Origin: Bacteriovoracaceae bacterium UBA2394
Lineage (GTDB): Bacteria > Bdellovibrionota > UBA2394
Assembly: GCA_002343335.1 (NCBI GenBank)
Contig: DDSI01000279.1
Span: 1 to 6,752, forward strand
DNA length: 6,752 nucleotides
Direction: 5' to 3'
Shown here: positions 1-6,250 of the stretch, one piece after another
Layout: the number at the start of each line of letters is the position of its first letter
Position numbering within the stretch: the stretch's first letter is position 1
The notes under the pieces: generated by a model
Databases searched by the model: none
Told to the model about the DNA's origin: nothing
Seen by the model: the letters and a program-made list of their open reading frames with translations, nothing else
Translations under genes and position numbers: made by a program

Positions 1-153
1 GTTCCCACGTGGGACTCACTCAACCATATCAATTTAATCGTCAGCTTAGAGACTGAGTTTGGTTTCGAATTTGATACGGCCGAGATAGCTGGTCTTCGCA
101 ACGTGGGAGAAATGGCTGATCTTATTGTCACGAAACTAATCGCGAAAAACTAA
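1..153 (+). CDS. Acyl carrier protein, C-terminal part (5' end outside window)
   Basis: Reading frame 1 is open from the first base to a TAA at 151-153 and gives the last 50 residues of a phosphopantetheine-binding carrier protein. The fragment begins V-P-T-W-D-S-L, where the serine (codon 16-18) fits the 4'-phosphopantetheine attachment site of the DSL motif. After it comes the expected helix II/III pattern (N-H-I-N-L-I, then an acidic E-T-E-F-G-F-E-F stretch and a closing N-V-G-E-M-A-D-L-I helix). Roughly 30 N-terminal residues should lie upstream. The W-D-S-L-N-H-I form and acidic E-x-E-F-G helix resemble the discrete ACPs found beside FkbH-like proteins more than housekeeping AcpP, although that is a judgement by eye. 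It would carry the acyl group handled by the next genes as a thioester in the cytoplasm. Confidence 0.88.
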   Translation, partial: VPTWDSLNHINLIVSLETEFGFEFDTAEIAGLRNVGEMADLIVTKLIAKN

Positions 154-165
154 TGAGCGGCACCT

Positions 166-597
166 TTGTATATGGAAATCGAGTTACTGGATCGAAAACT
201 TGAGGATCTCAAGGTGGGGCAAGAGACCTCCATGACTTCGAGGATAACACAGCAGGAATTTGAAACTTTTAAAGAGCTAACGGGCGACAAAGCGCCGGTC
301 CACTGGAAGGACAGTTTTGCAAAAGAAATGGGTTACGCTTCAACGATTTCCTACGGCCTTTTAGTTCTTTCAAAATTTTCTGGATTACTTGGAATGCAGA
401 TACCCGGCCCTCGAAGTGTCATCGTACAAACACAATTTAAATGGAAACTTCCGGTTTTTGTCGGGGACGAACTCACTTACAAAGTGAGAATTTCGAAAAT
501 AGCGACCGCAGTACGCTTAGTTGTTCTTCAGTGTGAAGTAGTCCGAAACTCCGATCTCATTGGCGGAGGGGAATTTCAGTGTCTAATGAGGATATAA
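166..597 (+). CDS. MaoC-like (R)-specific hydratase/dehydratase, hot-dog fold
   Basis: This 143-residue protein has the single-hot-dog MaoC architecture: a short lead with L-E-D-L-K-V-G-Q (12-19), then T-G-D-K-A-P-V-H (39-46). D41 and H46 match the catalytic Asp/His pair of the hydratase-2 motif. Next come a glycine-rich helix around S-Y-G-L-L-V-L-S (62-69) and a P-V-F-V-G-D-E-L beta strand (95-102) typical of the fold. Family members hydrate 2-enoyl or dehydrate 3-hydroxyacyl thioesters of CoA or ACP; the substrate here is unknown. The start is uncertain. TTG at 166 lies 5 bases after GAGCGG (155-160), while ATG at 172 is the only early in-frame ATG and costs two residues. It lies 12 bases after the ACP stop and its end overlaps the next start by 19 bases, so it probably acts on the same ACP-bound acyl group. 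A non-enzymatic hot-dog relative is possible but both catalytic residues are present. Confidence 0.85.
   Translation: MYMEIELLDRKLEDLKVGQETSMTSRITQQEFETFKELTGDKAPVHWKDSFAKEMGYASTISYGLLVLSKFSGLLGMQIPGPRSVIVQTQFKWKLPVFVGDELTYKVRISKIATAVRLVVLQCEVVRNSDLIGGGEFQCLMRI
565..571 (+). promoter_or_regulatory. Ribosome binding site deciding the GTG start of the FkbH-like gene
   Basis: GGAGGGG sits 7 bases before the GTG at 579-581, inside the end of the MaoC-like gene. It is the strongest Shine-Dalgarno match near this junction and supports the GTG start over later in-frame codons. The overlap implies translational coupling of the two genes. Confidence 0.6.
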
Positions 598-2375
598 AGA
601 GCCTTTCCGACTTATTCCATGAATTTGACAAGGCCCAGAGTTTTGCTGATTTACAAAATGCCGTAAAGAAAATCAGTCAACACGGTCAATTCGAGAATGA
701 ATCTCCTCATAAAATTCGAATCGCAGTGCTCTCCAATTATTCGACACAATTTCTGGTTCAGACGATTCGTGTAAGCTTGAAAAGGCGCGGTTGGAAGTCG
801 GAAATCTTCGAATCGGAATATAACACTTGGGAATTGGAGGTTCACAATCCCGATTCGGAACTCTATCGCTTCAATCCCGATATCATCCTCTTGGCTCTAA
901 GCTCGCTGCCTTTGGCGTTTCAATTTCGCGAGGACGCTCCGTCGAGCGCCAAACGCATAATTGATGCCGTCAAAAGCATTCAGAATGCATCAATGTCTAA
1001 AGTGCTGGTGAGCCTGCCGGAAGCGCTGGCTGAAGAATCAGATGTCTCCACCTGGTCATACGCGTGGCGAGGTGAATTAGAATCCTTGCTCAAACAGGCA
1101 TTAAGTCCCACCTGCGCTCTGACGTCATTCGATCCGCATATTCGAAATATTGGAGCAAAAAATTGGTTTGCGCCGCGATACTATGTCACCTCGAAGCTAG
1201 TCTTTCATCCACAATGCACTAAAATAGTTGCTGAACATTGGGCCGATTTGCTTATCAGTATGCGGATTCCAACGGTGAAGCTTGTAATTACGGATTTAGA
1301 TAACACACTTTGGAATGGCATCGTGGGCGATCAAGGCGCAGGAAAGATCGATCTCGATTTCCAGGAAAAGGGAATTTCTCACTTAAGAATTCAACGTTTC
1401 TTAAAGCATCTAAAAGATTGTGGAGTCTTACTGGCGATTGCTAGCAAAAATGAGGAGTCGGTTGCCTTAGAAGTTTTTAATACTCGGAAAGAAATGATTC
1501 TCAAAGAATCGGATTTCGTCGCTCGCAGAATCAATTGGAAGGCAAAATCAGAGAATATTGAAAGCATTTTAAAGGAACTGAACTTGTCCACTCAGGGAGT
1601 CGTTTTTTTGGATGATTCTGATTTTGAGCGCGAAGAGGTTCGCCAGGCCTTTCCCGACTTGACGATACCACACTTAGCCAAAGACCCTGCTCTTTGGCTC
1701 GATCAGCTTATCGGCATGGGCATTTTTAATCGGCCGTTGATACACAAAACCGATCAAGACCGAACCCAACTCTATCATCAGGAAGAAATTCGAACTCAAG
1801 AGAAGTCGAAATTTGCGGATGAATCGTCCTTTCTGAAGTCTCTCAATCTGATTCTTAAGGTTCATTCGCTTCAACACGACTGGAATCGAGTTTTCGATCT
1901 CATTGGCAAGACCAATCAGTTTAATGTGACTACCCGACGGCATAATCAAAATGATGTTCGCCTTCTACTCGAAGGAGGAAGTCTGGGTTTTTGCTTGGAG
2001 CTTGAAGATCGATTTGGATCGCATGGAATTGTAGCGGTCTTTATCGCGAGACCACTTGAGCCGAAGACATTTTTAATTGACACTTGGCTCATGTCGTGTC
2101 GGGTCTTTAATCGAAAAGTGGAACACGCCACGATGGAACTGGCGGCAAAACTTCTCTTCAAAATGGGTATTCAAAATTTGAAAGGCGAATTTATTCGCAC
2201 TGTTAAGAACAAAGTGATTGAGAATCTCTTTACCGACTTAGGATTTCTGCCTTCAAATGAGTCGGGATTTTTTGATTTAAATTTACAAGAAGTACAAATC
2301 AATCAATGGCCACACTACTGTAAAATCGAAGACCTTCGGCAGGAGGTCGAACATGGGAGACACTTTGGAACCTGA
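579..2375 (+). CDS. FkbH-like HAD-IIIC family protein (probable glyceryl-ACP synthase)
   Basis: The 598-residue protein has the full three-part FkbH layout. Residues about 45-220 are the N-terminal SGNH-like region (I-A-V-L-S-N-Y-S-T near 48-55, then N-P-D-S-E-L-Y at 90-96). Residues about 234-380 are the HAD phosphatase domain, with D-L-D-N-T-L-W (239-245; D239 nucleophile, D241 acid/base), A-S-K-N (288-291), lysines in N-W-K-A-K (319-323) and F-L-D-D-S-D (343-348). Residues about 425-570 form a GNAT-like C-terminal domain with K-T-N-Q-F-N (444-449), D-R-F-G (477-480) and D-T-W-L-M-S-C-R-V (501-509). No catalytic motif is missing. In polyketide clusters such proteins dephosphorylate 1,3-bisphosphoglycerate and load the glyceryl unit onto an ACP; other 3-carbon acyls are possible. 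The ACP just upstream fits that role. It overlaps the MaoC-like gene by 19 bases and the methyltransferase gene by 23. The family is certain; the substrate in a glycan setting is inferred. Confidence 0.92.
   Translation: MSNEDIKSLSDLFHEFDKAQSFADLQNAVKKISQHGQFENESPHKIRIAVLSNYSTQFLVQTIRVSLKRRGWKSEIFESEYNTWELEVHNPDSELYRFNPDIILLALSSLPLAFQFREDAPSSAKRIIDAVKSIQNASMSKVLVSLPEALAEESDVSTWSYAWRGELESLLKQALSPTCALTSFDPHIRNIGAKNWFAPRYYVTSKLVFHPQCTKIVAEHWADLLISMRIPTVKLVITDLDNTLWNGIVGDQGAGKIDLDFQEKGISHLRIQRFLKHLKDCGVLLAIASKNEESVALEVFNTRKEMILKESDFVARRINWKAKSENIESILKELNLSTQGVVFLDDSDFEREEVRQAFPDLTIPHLAKDPALWLDQLIGMGIFNRPLIHKTDQDRTQLYHQEEIRTQEKSKFADESSFLKSLNLILKVHSLQHDWNRVFDLIGKTNQFNVTTRRHNQNDVRLLLEGGSLGFCLELEDRFGSHGIVAVFIARPLEPKTFLIDTWLMSCRVFNRKVEHATMELAAKLLFKMGIQNLKGEFIRTVKNKVIENLFTDLGFLPSNESGFFDLNLQEVQINQWPHYCKIEDLRQEVEHGRHFGT
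2341..2347 (+). promoter_or_regulatory. Strong ribosome binding site of the methyltransferase gene
   Basis: AGGAGGT, a near-perfect Shine-Dalgarno sequence, lies 5 bases before the ATG at 2353 and inside the last codons of the FkbH-like gene. It fixes that start and suggests efficient, independently initiated translation of the methyltransferase despite the 23-base overlap. Confidence 0.75.
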
Positions 2376-3297
2376 AAAATTACAATCTGATCCTTTAAAT
2401 GATACGCCTCTTATAAAACAAGTCGAAGCTCGACTGGGTGAGAAATTTCCCTATTTTGCCAAGGTCATTCGCAAACGCATTAACGACTTCGGTCCACGGT
2501 GGTGCGATGATTTCGAGCAGGAACTATCAACATTCTTTCAGGATCGCACTCCTGAGCTCAATGCTGCAACGGATGGCTATGGAATGTTTTCTCTCGATGG
2601 CTTGAAACTTCAAAAGAAGTTCGACAAGACGCTTCAGTACCAATTCAAGTCCTATGAAGAATGTAAGGATGAGGTTTACTTGAATCGGGATTATATGTTC
2701 AGCCTCTATCTGCCCGGAATTTTGATGTCCCACTTTTTGTGGCCCCATCACTACAACCAACTTCTGTGGTTTCGAGATTTCTTTATTCCCCTCATTGCCA
2801 ATGAAAAAACTTTTTACGACGTGGGCGTCGGGACGGGTTTCTATTCTAAAGAAACCTTGCGCGCGCTGCCCTCTATTCGGGGAACGGGAATGGATATTAG
2901 TCCGCTATCTTTGGAACACGATCAACTGATGGTGAAGCGATGGGGTTTTGACGCTCGATACCGCATTGAAGTGCGTGATGTCGTGACAACACCCCCAACC
3001 GACGTTGCAGACTGCTTAATCAATGTGGAAGTGTTGGAACACCTGGAAGACCCGGGAAACTTCTTAAAGAGTTTAAGGAAGCTGGTGAAGACAGGAGGCT
3101 ATGCTTTTATTACCGCCGCGATCGATGCTCCAAACAAGGATCACATCTATCTCTATCGGAATCTGGATTCCATTGAGATCCAACTCCGAGAGGCCGCGTT
3201 TAAGGTAGTTGATCGCAGAAATTTCCCAGGTTTTGAGAAAACCAAACTCGAGGAAACAGTTCCCCAGAACGGCGCATTTATCTGCAGGGCGGAATAA
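2353..3297 (+). CDS. SAM-dependent class I methyltransferase with N-terminal extension
   Basis: The 314-residue protein carries a Rossmann methyltransferase domain from about residue 150. Motif I is F-Y-D-V-G-V-G-T-G (154-162), the ribose-binding acid is in G-T-G-M-D-I-S (177-183), and V-E-V-L-E-H-L-E-D-P (225-234) is the post-motif helix common in small-molecule methyltransferases. The last segment (T-G-G-Y-A-F-I-T, 247-254) is the usual beta-5 region. The first 150 residues are helical-looking, rich in aromatic and charged residues and match no domain I can name; they may bind the acceptor or its carrier. The gene overlaps the FkbH-like gene and ends in a double stop, TAA-TAG (3295-3300). 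By analogy with O-methyltransferases that work on glyceryl-derived ACP units in polyketide pathways, it could methylate the FkbH product. A role as sugar O- or N-methyltransferase is equally compatible with the sequence. Confidence 0.85.
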   Translation: MGDTLEPEKLQSDPLNDTPLIKQVEARLGEKFPYFAKVIRKRINDFGPRWCDDFEQELSTFFQDRTPELNAATDGYGMFSLDGLKLQKKFDKTLQYQFKSYEECKDEVYLNRDYMFSLYLPGILMSHFLWPHHYNQLLWFRDFFIPLIANEKTFYDVGVGTGFYSKETLRALPSIRGTGMDISPLSLEHDQLMVKRWGFDARYRIEVRDVVTTPPTDVADCLINVEVLEHLEDPGNFLKSLRKLVKTGGYAFITAAIDAPNKDHIYLYRNLDSIEIQLREAAFKVVDRRNFPGFEKTKLEETVPQNGAFICRAE

Positions 3298-3400
3298 TAG
3301 ATCGAATATTGAACATCAAAAACGGTAAAGCCGCATCGGATCTGGTCTTTCCAGGCTCCTCGAGATCCGTTAGACTCAAAAGCCACGTGGGGTGGAGAGC
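3298..3400 (+). other. Intergenic break between the acyl module and the sugar genes
   Basis: This is the only gap over 20 bases between genes here. It holds a 7-base inverted repeat, a palindromic CTCGAG (3359-3364), a palindromic CACGTG (3384-3389) and the ribosome binding site of the next gene (purine-rich GGGGTGG at 3389-3395). I found no convincing -35/-10 pair: TAGACT at 3371-3376 resembles a -10 box, but the matching -35 position is poor. There is no U-tract, so no intrinsic terminator. A short 31-codon frame also runs through it. Confidence 0.5.
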
Positions 3401-3404
3401 ATGA
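3309..3404 (+). CDS. Doubtful small ORF of 31 residues upstream of the aminotransferase gene
   Basis: A TTG at 3309 opens a 31-codon frame ending in TGA at 3402-3404, so it would overlap the aminotransferase ATG at 3401 in an ATGA junction. The peptide is basic and polar, with A-A-S-D-L-V-F-P-G-S-S in the middle and no membrane segment or motif I recognise. There is no ribosome binding site at a useful distance from the TTG. It may be a chance frame, a decayed fragment of a lost gene, or a leader that couples translation to the aminotransferase. It is listed because it fills the gap and ends exactly at the next start. Confidence 0.12.
   Translation: MNIKNGKAASDLVFPGSSRSVRLKSHVGWRA
3337..3369. 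repeat. Imperfect inverted repeat with nested hairpin
   Basis: CGGATCT (3337-3343) is the exact reverse complement of AGATCCG (3363-3369). Between them CTGG (3342-3345) pairs with CCAG (3351-3354) around a TCTTT loop, sharing two bases with the outer left arm. No run of T follows, so it is not a standard terminator. It could be an RNA stem in the leader of the sugar genes, an operator, or chance. Confidence 0.35.
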
Positions 3405-4564
3405 GATCAGAATTTTTGCCCTTTCATAAACAGACTGTCGGCGAGCGCGAAATTGAAGCTGTCGTGAATGCTTTGAAATCGCCGTGGATCACTTCGGGTC
3501 CCCAAGTCCAACAATTGGAAAAAGATTTTGCGAGTTATGTGGGATGCAAATTTGCTGTCGCCGTAAACTCCTGCACGGCTGCACTCCATCTCGCGCTCGA
3601 TGCGATCGGTCTGAAAGAAGGCGACGAAGTTTTAGTGCCCACCATGACCTTTGCGGCCACCGCGGAAACCGTTTTATATTTCCAAGCGAAACCCATTCTT
3701 GTGGATGTGGATCGAACGACTCAACACATTGACCTCGCGGACGCTCGAAAAAAAATCACTTCGAAAACTAAGGCCATCATGCCCGTGCATGTGGCCGGGC
3801 TCGCTTGCGATATGCCCGCCATTTCTGAATTTGCAAAAGTATACCGACTTCGCGTGATTGAAGATGCCGCGCATGCCTTTCCCACTAAGTCTCGAGGAAA
3901 ATGGATTGGTGCGATTAGCGATGCCACTTGTTTTTCTTTTTACGCAACGAAGACCATCACGACGGGTGAGGGAGGAATGCTCACAACGGATGATGAGGCA
4001 ATTGCCAAGCGCGCACGCATCATGCGAACACATGGTCTCGATCGTGACGCTTACTCACGCTCCAATCAACCCGACTCGTGGGCCTATGACATCGTCGAGC
4101 CAGGGTTTAAATACAACATGACCGATGTGGCAGCCGCGATGGGTGTCGTTCAACTCAGCCGCGCAGAAGAGTTTCGGTTGGCGAGAGAAAAAATCGCAGC
4201 TCAATATAGCACCGAGCTTTCGGGAATCTCTGGATTGCTTTTACCGCCTGAACCGCCGCAAGACGACTTGCACTCCTGGCACCTCTACACCATCCGTTTA
4301 GATCTTGAGAAGACGCACATTCGCAGGAACGAACTCACTCGAAGTCTTCGACAAAGGAATATTGGAACCAGCGTGCACTGGATCCCTCTCCATTTGCATA
4401 CCTACTATCGTGAAAGATTGGGCTATCGACCCGAGGATCTTCCGAATGGCTCTTGGTTAGCTGAAAGAATTTTTTCACTTCCCATCTTTCCAAGTATGAC
4501 GGCCAAAGATGTGGGCGATGTATGTGAAACCCTTCGAGAGAGTTTAAATGAAAAGAGTCATTGA
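3392..4564 (+). CDS. DegT/DnrJ/EryC1-family PLP sugar aminotransferase (ArnB/PseC/WbpE type)
   Basis: Numbered from GTG 3392, the 390-residue protein has all the hallmarks of a sugar aminotransferase. These are the substrate loop W-I-T-S-G-P (32-37), N-S-C-T-A-A-L-H-L-A (59-68), the cofactor stretch E-D-A-A-H-A-F (157-163, D158), the PLP lysine K187 in F-Y-A-T-K-T-I-T, G-E-G-G-M (192-196) and F-K-Y-N-M-T-D (239-245). The C-terminal half (W-H-L-Y near 296, Y-Y-R-E-R-L at 338-343, S-L-P-I-F-P-S-M-T at 362-370) most resembles ArnB-like enzymes. Family members aminate C3 or C4 of a keto-sugar nucleotide using glutamate; ArnB and PseC aminate C4. The exact sugar cannot be read. ATG 3401 is the likelier start because GGGGTGG (3389-3395) lies 5 bases before it, while GTG 3392 lacks a good site. 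Its end overlaps the sugar transferase gene by 17 bases, suggesting that the amino-sugar feeds that enzyme. Confidence 0.93.
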   Translation: MESMRSEFLPFHKQTVGEREIEAVVNALKSPWITSGPQVQQLEKDFASYVGCKFAVAVNSCTAALHLALDAIGLKEGDEVLVPTMTFAATAETVLYFQAKPILVDVDRTTQHIDLADARKKITSKTKAIMPVHVAGLACDMPAISEFAKVYRLRVIEDAAHAFPTKSRGKWIGAISDATCFSFYATKTITTGEGGMLTTDDEAIAKRARIMRTHGLDRDAYSRSNQPDSWAYDIVEPGFKYNMTDVAAAMGVVQLSRAEEFRLAREKIAAQYSTELSGISGLLLPPEPPQDDLHSWHLYTIRLDLEKTHIRRNELTRSLRQRNIGTSVHWIPLHLHTYYRERLGYRPEDLPNGSWLAERIFSLPIFPSMTAKDVGDVCETLRESLNEKSH

Positions 4565-5186
4565 TCTTTTTGGAGCTAGCGTAGGACTCCTTCTCCTCGC
4601 TCCATTGTTTTTGCTTGTAGCTCTGCTCGTGAAGATTACTTCGCGGGGACCTATTTTCTTTACGCAAATTCGGGTAGGTAAAAATTTCGTTCCCTTCCGC
4701 TTTCTGAAGTTTCGCACAATGACTGTGCAGGAAGCTGCTGGTCCCCTCGTGACTTCGAGCTCCGACGGCCGCATCACGACTGTGGGACGATTTCTCCGTC
4801 GCACGAAACTCGATGAACTCCCTCAACTCCTCAACGTGCTTCGTGGCGATATGAGTCTTGTGGGTCCACGCCCTGAAGTTCCGAAGTTCATTCAGATGTT
4901 TGAGCAGGACTATAAGGACATCCTTCGTATCCGACCGGGCATCACCGATTGGAATTCACTGGAATTCATGGATGAAGAAATGCTGCTCCGCAACGAGGCC
5001 GATGTGGAGAAGAGCTATATTGAAAAGATCATGCCCTTAAAGATTCGAAATCAACGCCGCTATGTGGATTCTCGATCGTTCTGGGTGGATATGGACATCC
5101 TGGCAAGAACGGTGGGCTCTGTGGTGTTTAGACGAGGAGCTTCGCATCATGCTGAAAAAGATGACGCGACTCTGAAATTAACGTAA
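4548..5186 (+). CDS. Undecaprenyl-phosphate sugar-1-phosphate transferase (PglC/WcaJ-type)
   Basis: This 212-residue protein is a complete small bacterial sugar transferase. It starts K-R-V-I-D-L and a hydrophobic re-entrant helix (about 5-29), followed by F-F-T-Q-I-R-V-G (37-44) and F-L-K-F-R-T-M (52-58). The conserved core is T-K-L-D-E-L-P-Q-L-L-N-V-L-R-G-D-M-S-L-V-G-P-R-P (86-109), with D89-E90 as the catalytic dyad, then R-P-G-I-T-D-W (129-135). It moves a sugar-1-phosphate from a UDP-sugar to undecaprenyl phosphate on the inner face of the inner membrane, the first step of a lipid-linked glycan. The lack of the extra N-terminal membrane helices of WcaJ/WbaP puts it with the short PglC-like enzymes, which often take 4-amino or diacetamido sugars. 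A GAGAGAG site (4536-4542) precedes the ATG by 5 bases. The overlap with the aminotransferase supports a 4-amino-sugar donor; this is inferred. Confidence 0.93.
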   Translation: MKRVIDLFGASVGLLLLAPLFLLVALLVKITSRGPIFFTQIRVGKNFVPFRFLKFRTMTVQEAAGPLVTSSSDGRITTVGRFLRRTKLDELPQLLNVLRGDMSLVGPRPEVPKFIQMFEQDYKDILRIRPGITDWNSLEFMDEEMLLRNEADVEKSYIEKIMPLKIRNQRRYVDSRSFWVDMDILARTVGSVVFRRGASHHAEKDDATLKLT

Positions 5187-5200
5187 TTTTTGGACCTACT

Positions 5201-6250
5201 TTGATGAAAATCGGAAGGAAACAAATTGGGGGGACGAATCCTTGCTACGTTATCGCTGAGGTCGCGCAGGCTCACGATGGCAGCCTCGGCCTCGCCCATT
5301 CCTTCATCGATGCAGCAGCGGCGGCGGAGGTGGATGCCATTAAGTTTCAAACGCATTTTGCGGCGGCCGAAAGCTCAATCTACGAACCTTGGCGCGTGAA
5401 ATTTAGCAAACAAGACGAGAGTCGATTCGATTATTGGAAGCGAATGGAATTTACTCGCGAGCAATGGGTGGAACTTGCAGAACATGCGCGCAGCAAAAAA
5501 TTGGAATTTTTGAGTTCTCCCTTCTCTGTGGAAGCCGTTGATCTTTTGGAAGAGTTGCAGGTAGCGGCTTACAAAATTGGCTCAGGCGAAATCACTAATC
5601 CGATTTTGTTGAAGCGCATTGGTGAAACCAAAAAGCCCGTTCTGATTTCAACCGGCATGAGCTCCTGGAAGGAAATCGATGTGGCGATGGAGACATGTCA
5701 GACGCTCAAGCTGCCTGTCGCGCTCTTTCAATGTACAACTATCTACCCTACACCTCTCGAAAAGGTCGGGCTTAACTGTTTAAGAGAATTGAAGGATCGC
5801 TACAGAGTTCCCGTGGGTCTGTCGGATCACAGTGGAGAGGTGGAAGCGGGACTCGCCGCCGTCAGCCTCGGTGCAAATTTGCTCGAAGTTCATATTACTT
5901 TTTCAAAGGGCATGTTTGGTCCGGATGCGACCTCCTCCATCACGACGGAAGATTTAAAAAAATTAATGAAGTCGATTCGTCGCATCGAAACCATGCTGTC
6001 TCACCCGGTAAATAAGGACGCCATGGCGGTAGAGCTCAATGAGACAAAAAAGAATTTTTCGAAATCCCTCGTTCTCACGAAGGCGATGCAAAAGGGAGAC
6101 AAGCTTACGGAATCCTGCGTGTCGAGTCGGAAGCCTCTCCGCGGAATTCCATCCTCCGATTTGCACAAAGTCGAAGGGGTCCGATTACTACGAGATTTGC
6201 CTTCCGGACATTTTTTGAACTGGGATGATTTAAATATGGAGGAACGATGA
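5201..6250 (+). CDS. neuB: NeuB-type nonulosonic (sialic) acid synthase
   Basis: The 349-residue protein condenses phosphoenolpyruvate with a 2-acetamido hexose (ManNAc or a dideoxy relative) to give a nine-carbon nonulosonic acid. Residues about 15-265 form the TIM barrel: Y-V-I-A-E-V-A (16-22), I-K-F-Q-T-H (47-52), F-L-S-S-P-F-S (103-109), Y-K-I-G-S-G-E (124-130), I-S-T-G-M-S-S (149-155), Q-C-T-T-I-Y-P-T (177-184), G-L-S-D-H-S (206-211) and E-V-H (229-231). H210 and H231 fit the metal ligands. Residues about 285-345 are the SAF/antifreeze-like domain with K-P-L-R-G-I (311-316). The usual N-H-N-G after the first strand is replaced by A-Q-A-H-D-G, a recognisable subfamily variant. TTG 5201 and ATG 5204 are adjacent possible starts; ATG is likelier, and both have weak ribosome binding sites. 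Whether the product is Neu5Ac-like or legionaminate-like cannot be told from sequence alone. Confidence 0.92.
   Translation: MMKIGRKQIGGTNPCYVIAEVAQAHDGSLGLAHSFIDAAAAAEVDAIKFQTHFAAAESSIYEPWRVKFSKQDESRFDYWKRMEFTREQWVELAEHARSKKLEFLSSPFSVEAVDLLEELQVAAYKIGSGEITNPILLKRIGETKKPVLISTGMSSWKEIDVAMETCQTLKLPVALFQCTTIYPTPLEKVGLNCLRELKDRYRVPVGLSDHSGEVEAGLAAVSLGANLLEVHITFSKGMFGPDATSSITTEDLKKLMKSIRRIETMLSHPVNKDAMAVELNETKKNFSKSLVLTKAMQKGDKLTESCVSSRKPLRGIPSSDLHKVEGVRLLRDLPSGHFLNWDDLNMEER
6238..6243 (+). promoter_or_regulatory. Ribosome binding site of the NeuC-type gene
   Basis: GGAGGA lies 3 bases before the ATG at 6247, within the last codons of the synthase gene. With the ATGA overlap (6247-6250) it marks translational coupling of synthase and epimerase and fixes the start of the truncated last gene. 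Confidence 0.55.

Noticed and set aside
153..203. ATG at 153 overlapping the ACP stop (TAATG), opening a 17-codon frame
   Set aside because: The frame differs from that of the MaoC-like gene and stops at 203. The MaoC-like protein is full length from 166/172, so there is no sign of a frameshift. It is probably a chance ATG.
3337..3369. Inverted repeat as a rho-independent terminator of the acyl module
   Set aside because: No T-tract follows, the two stems compete for shared bases, and the arms are far apart; it is kept only as a repeat.
3674..4033. Minus-strand open frame of 119 codons within the aminotransferase gene
   Set aside because: It is fully inside a gene with intact PLP motifs, has no ribosome binding site or domain of its own and is a shadow.
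4335..4826. Long minus-strand open frame (163 codons) across the aminotransferase/sugar transferase junction
   Set aside because: It lies opposite two well-supported genes with clear family motifs, has no recognisable domain and is a codon-bias shadow.
4950..4968. Direct repeat TGGAATTCA x2, each containing an EcoRI site
   Set aside because: It encodes W-N-S and L-E-F within the R-P-G-I-T-D segment conserved in this sugar transferase family, so the repeat is a coding coincidence.
5311..5329. GCA/GCG run encoding five alanines in the NeuB-type protein, possible slippage repeat
   Set aside because: The units are mixed and short, and an alanine-rich helix is normal at this place in NeuB proteins just before the K-F-Q motif.
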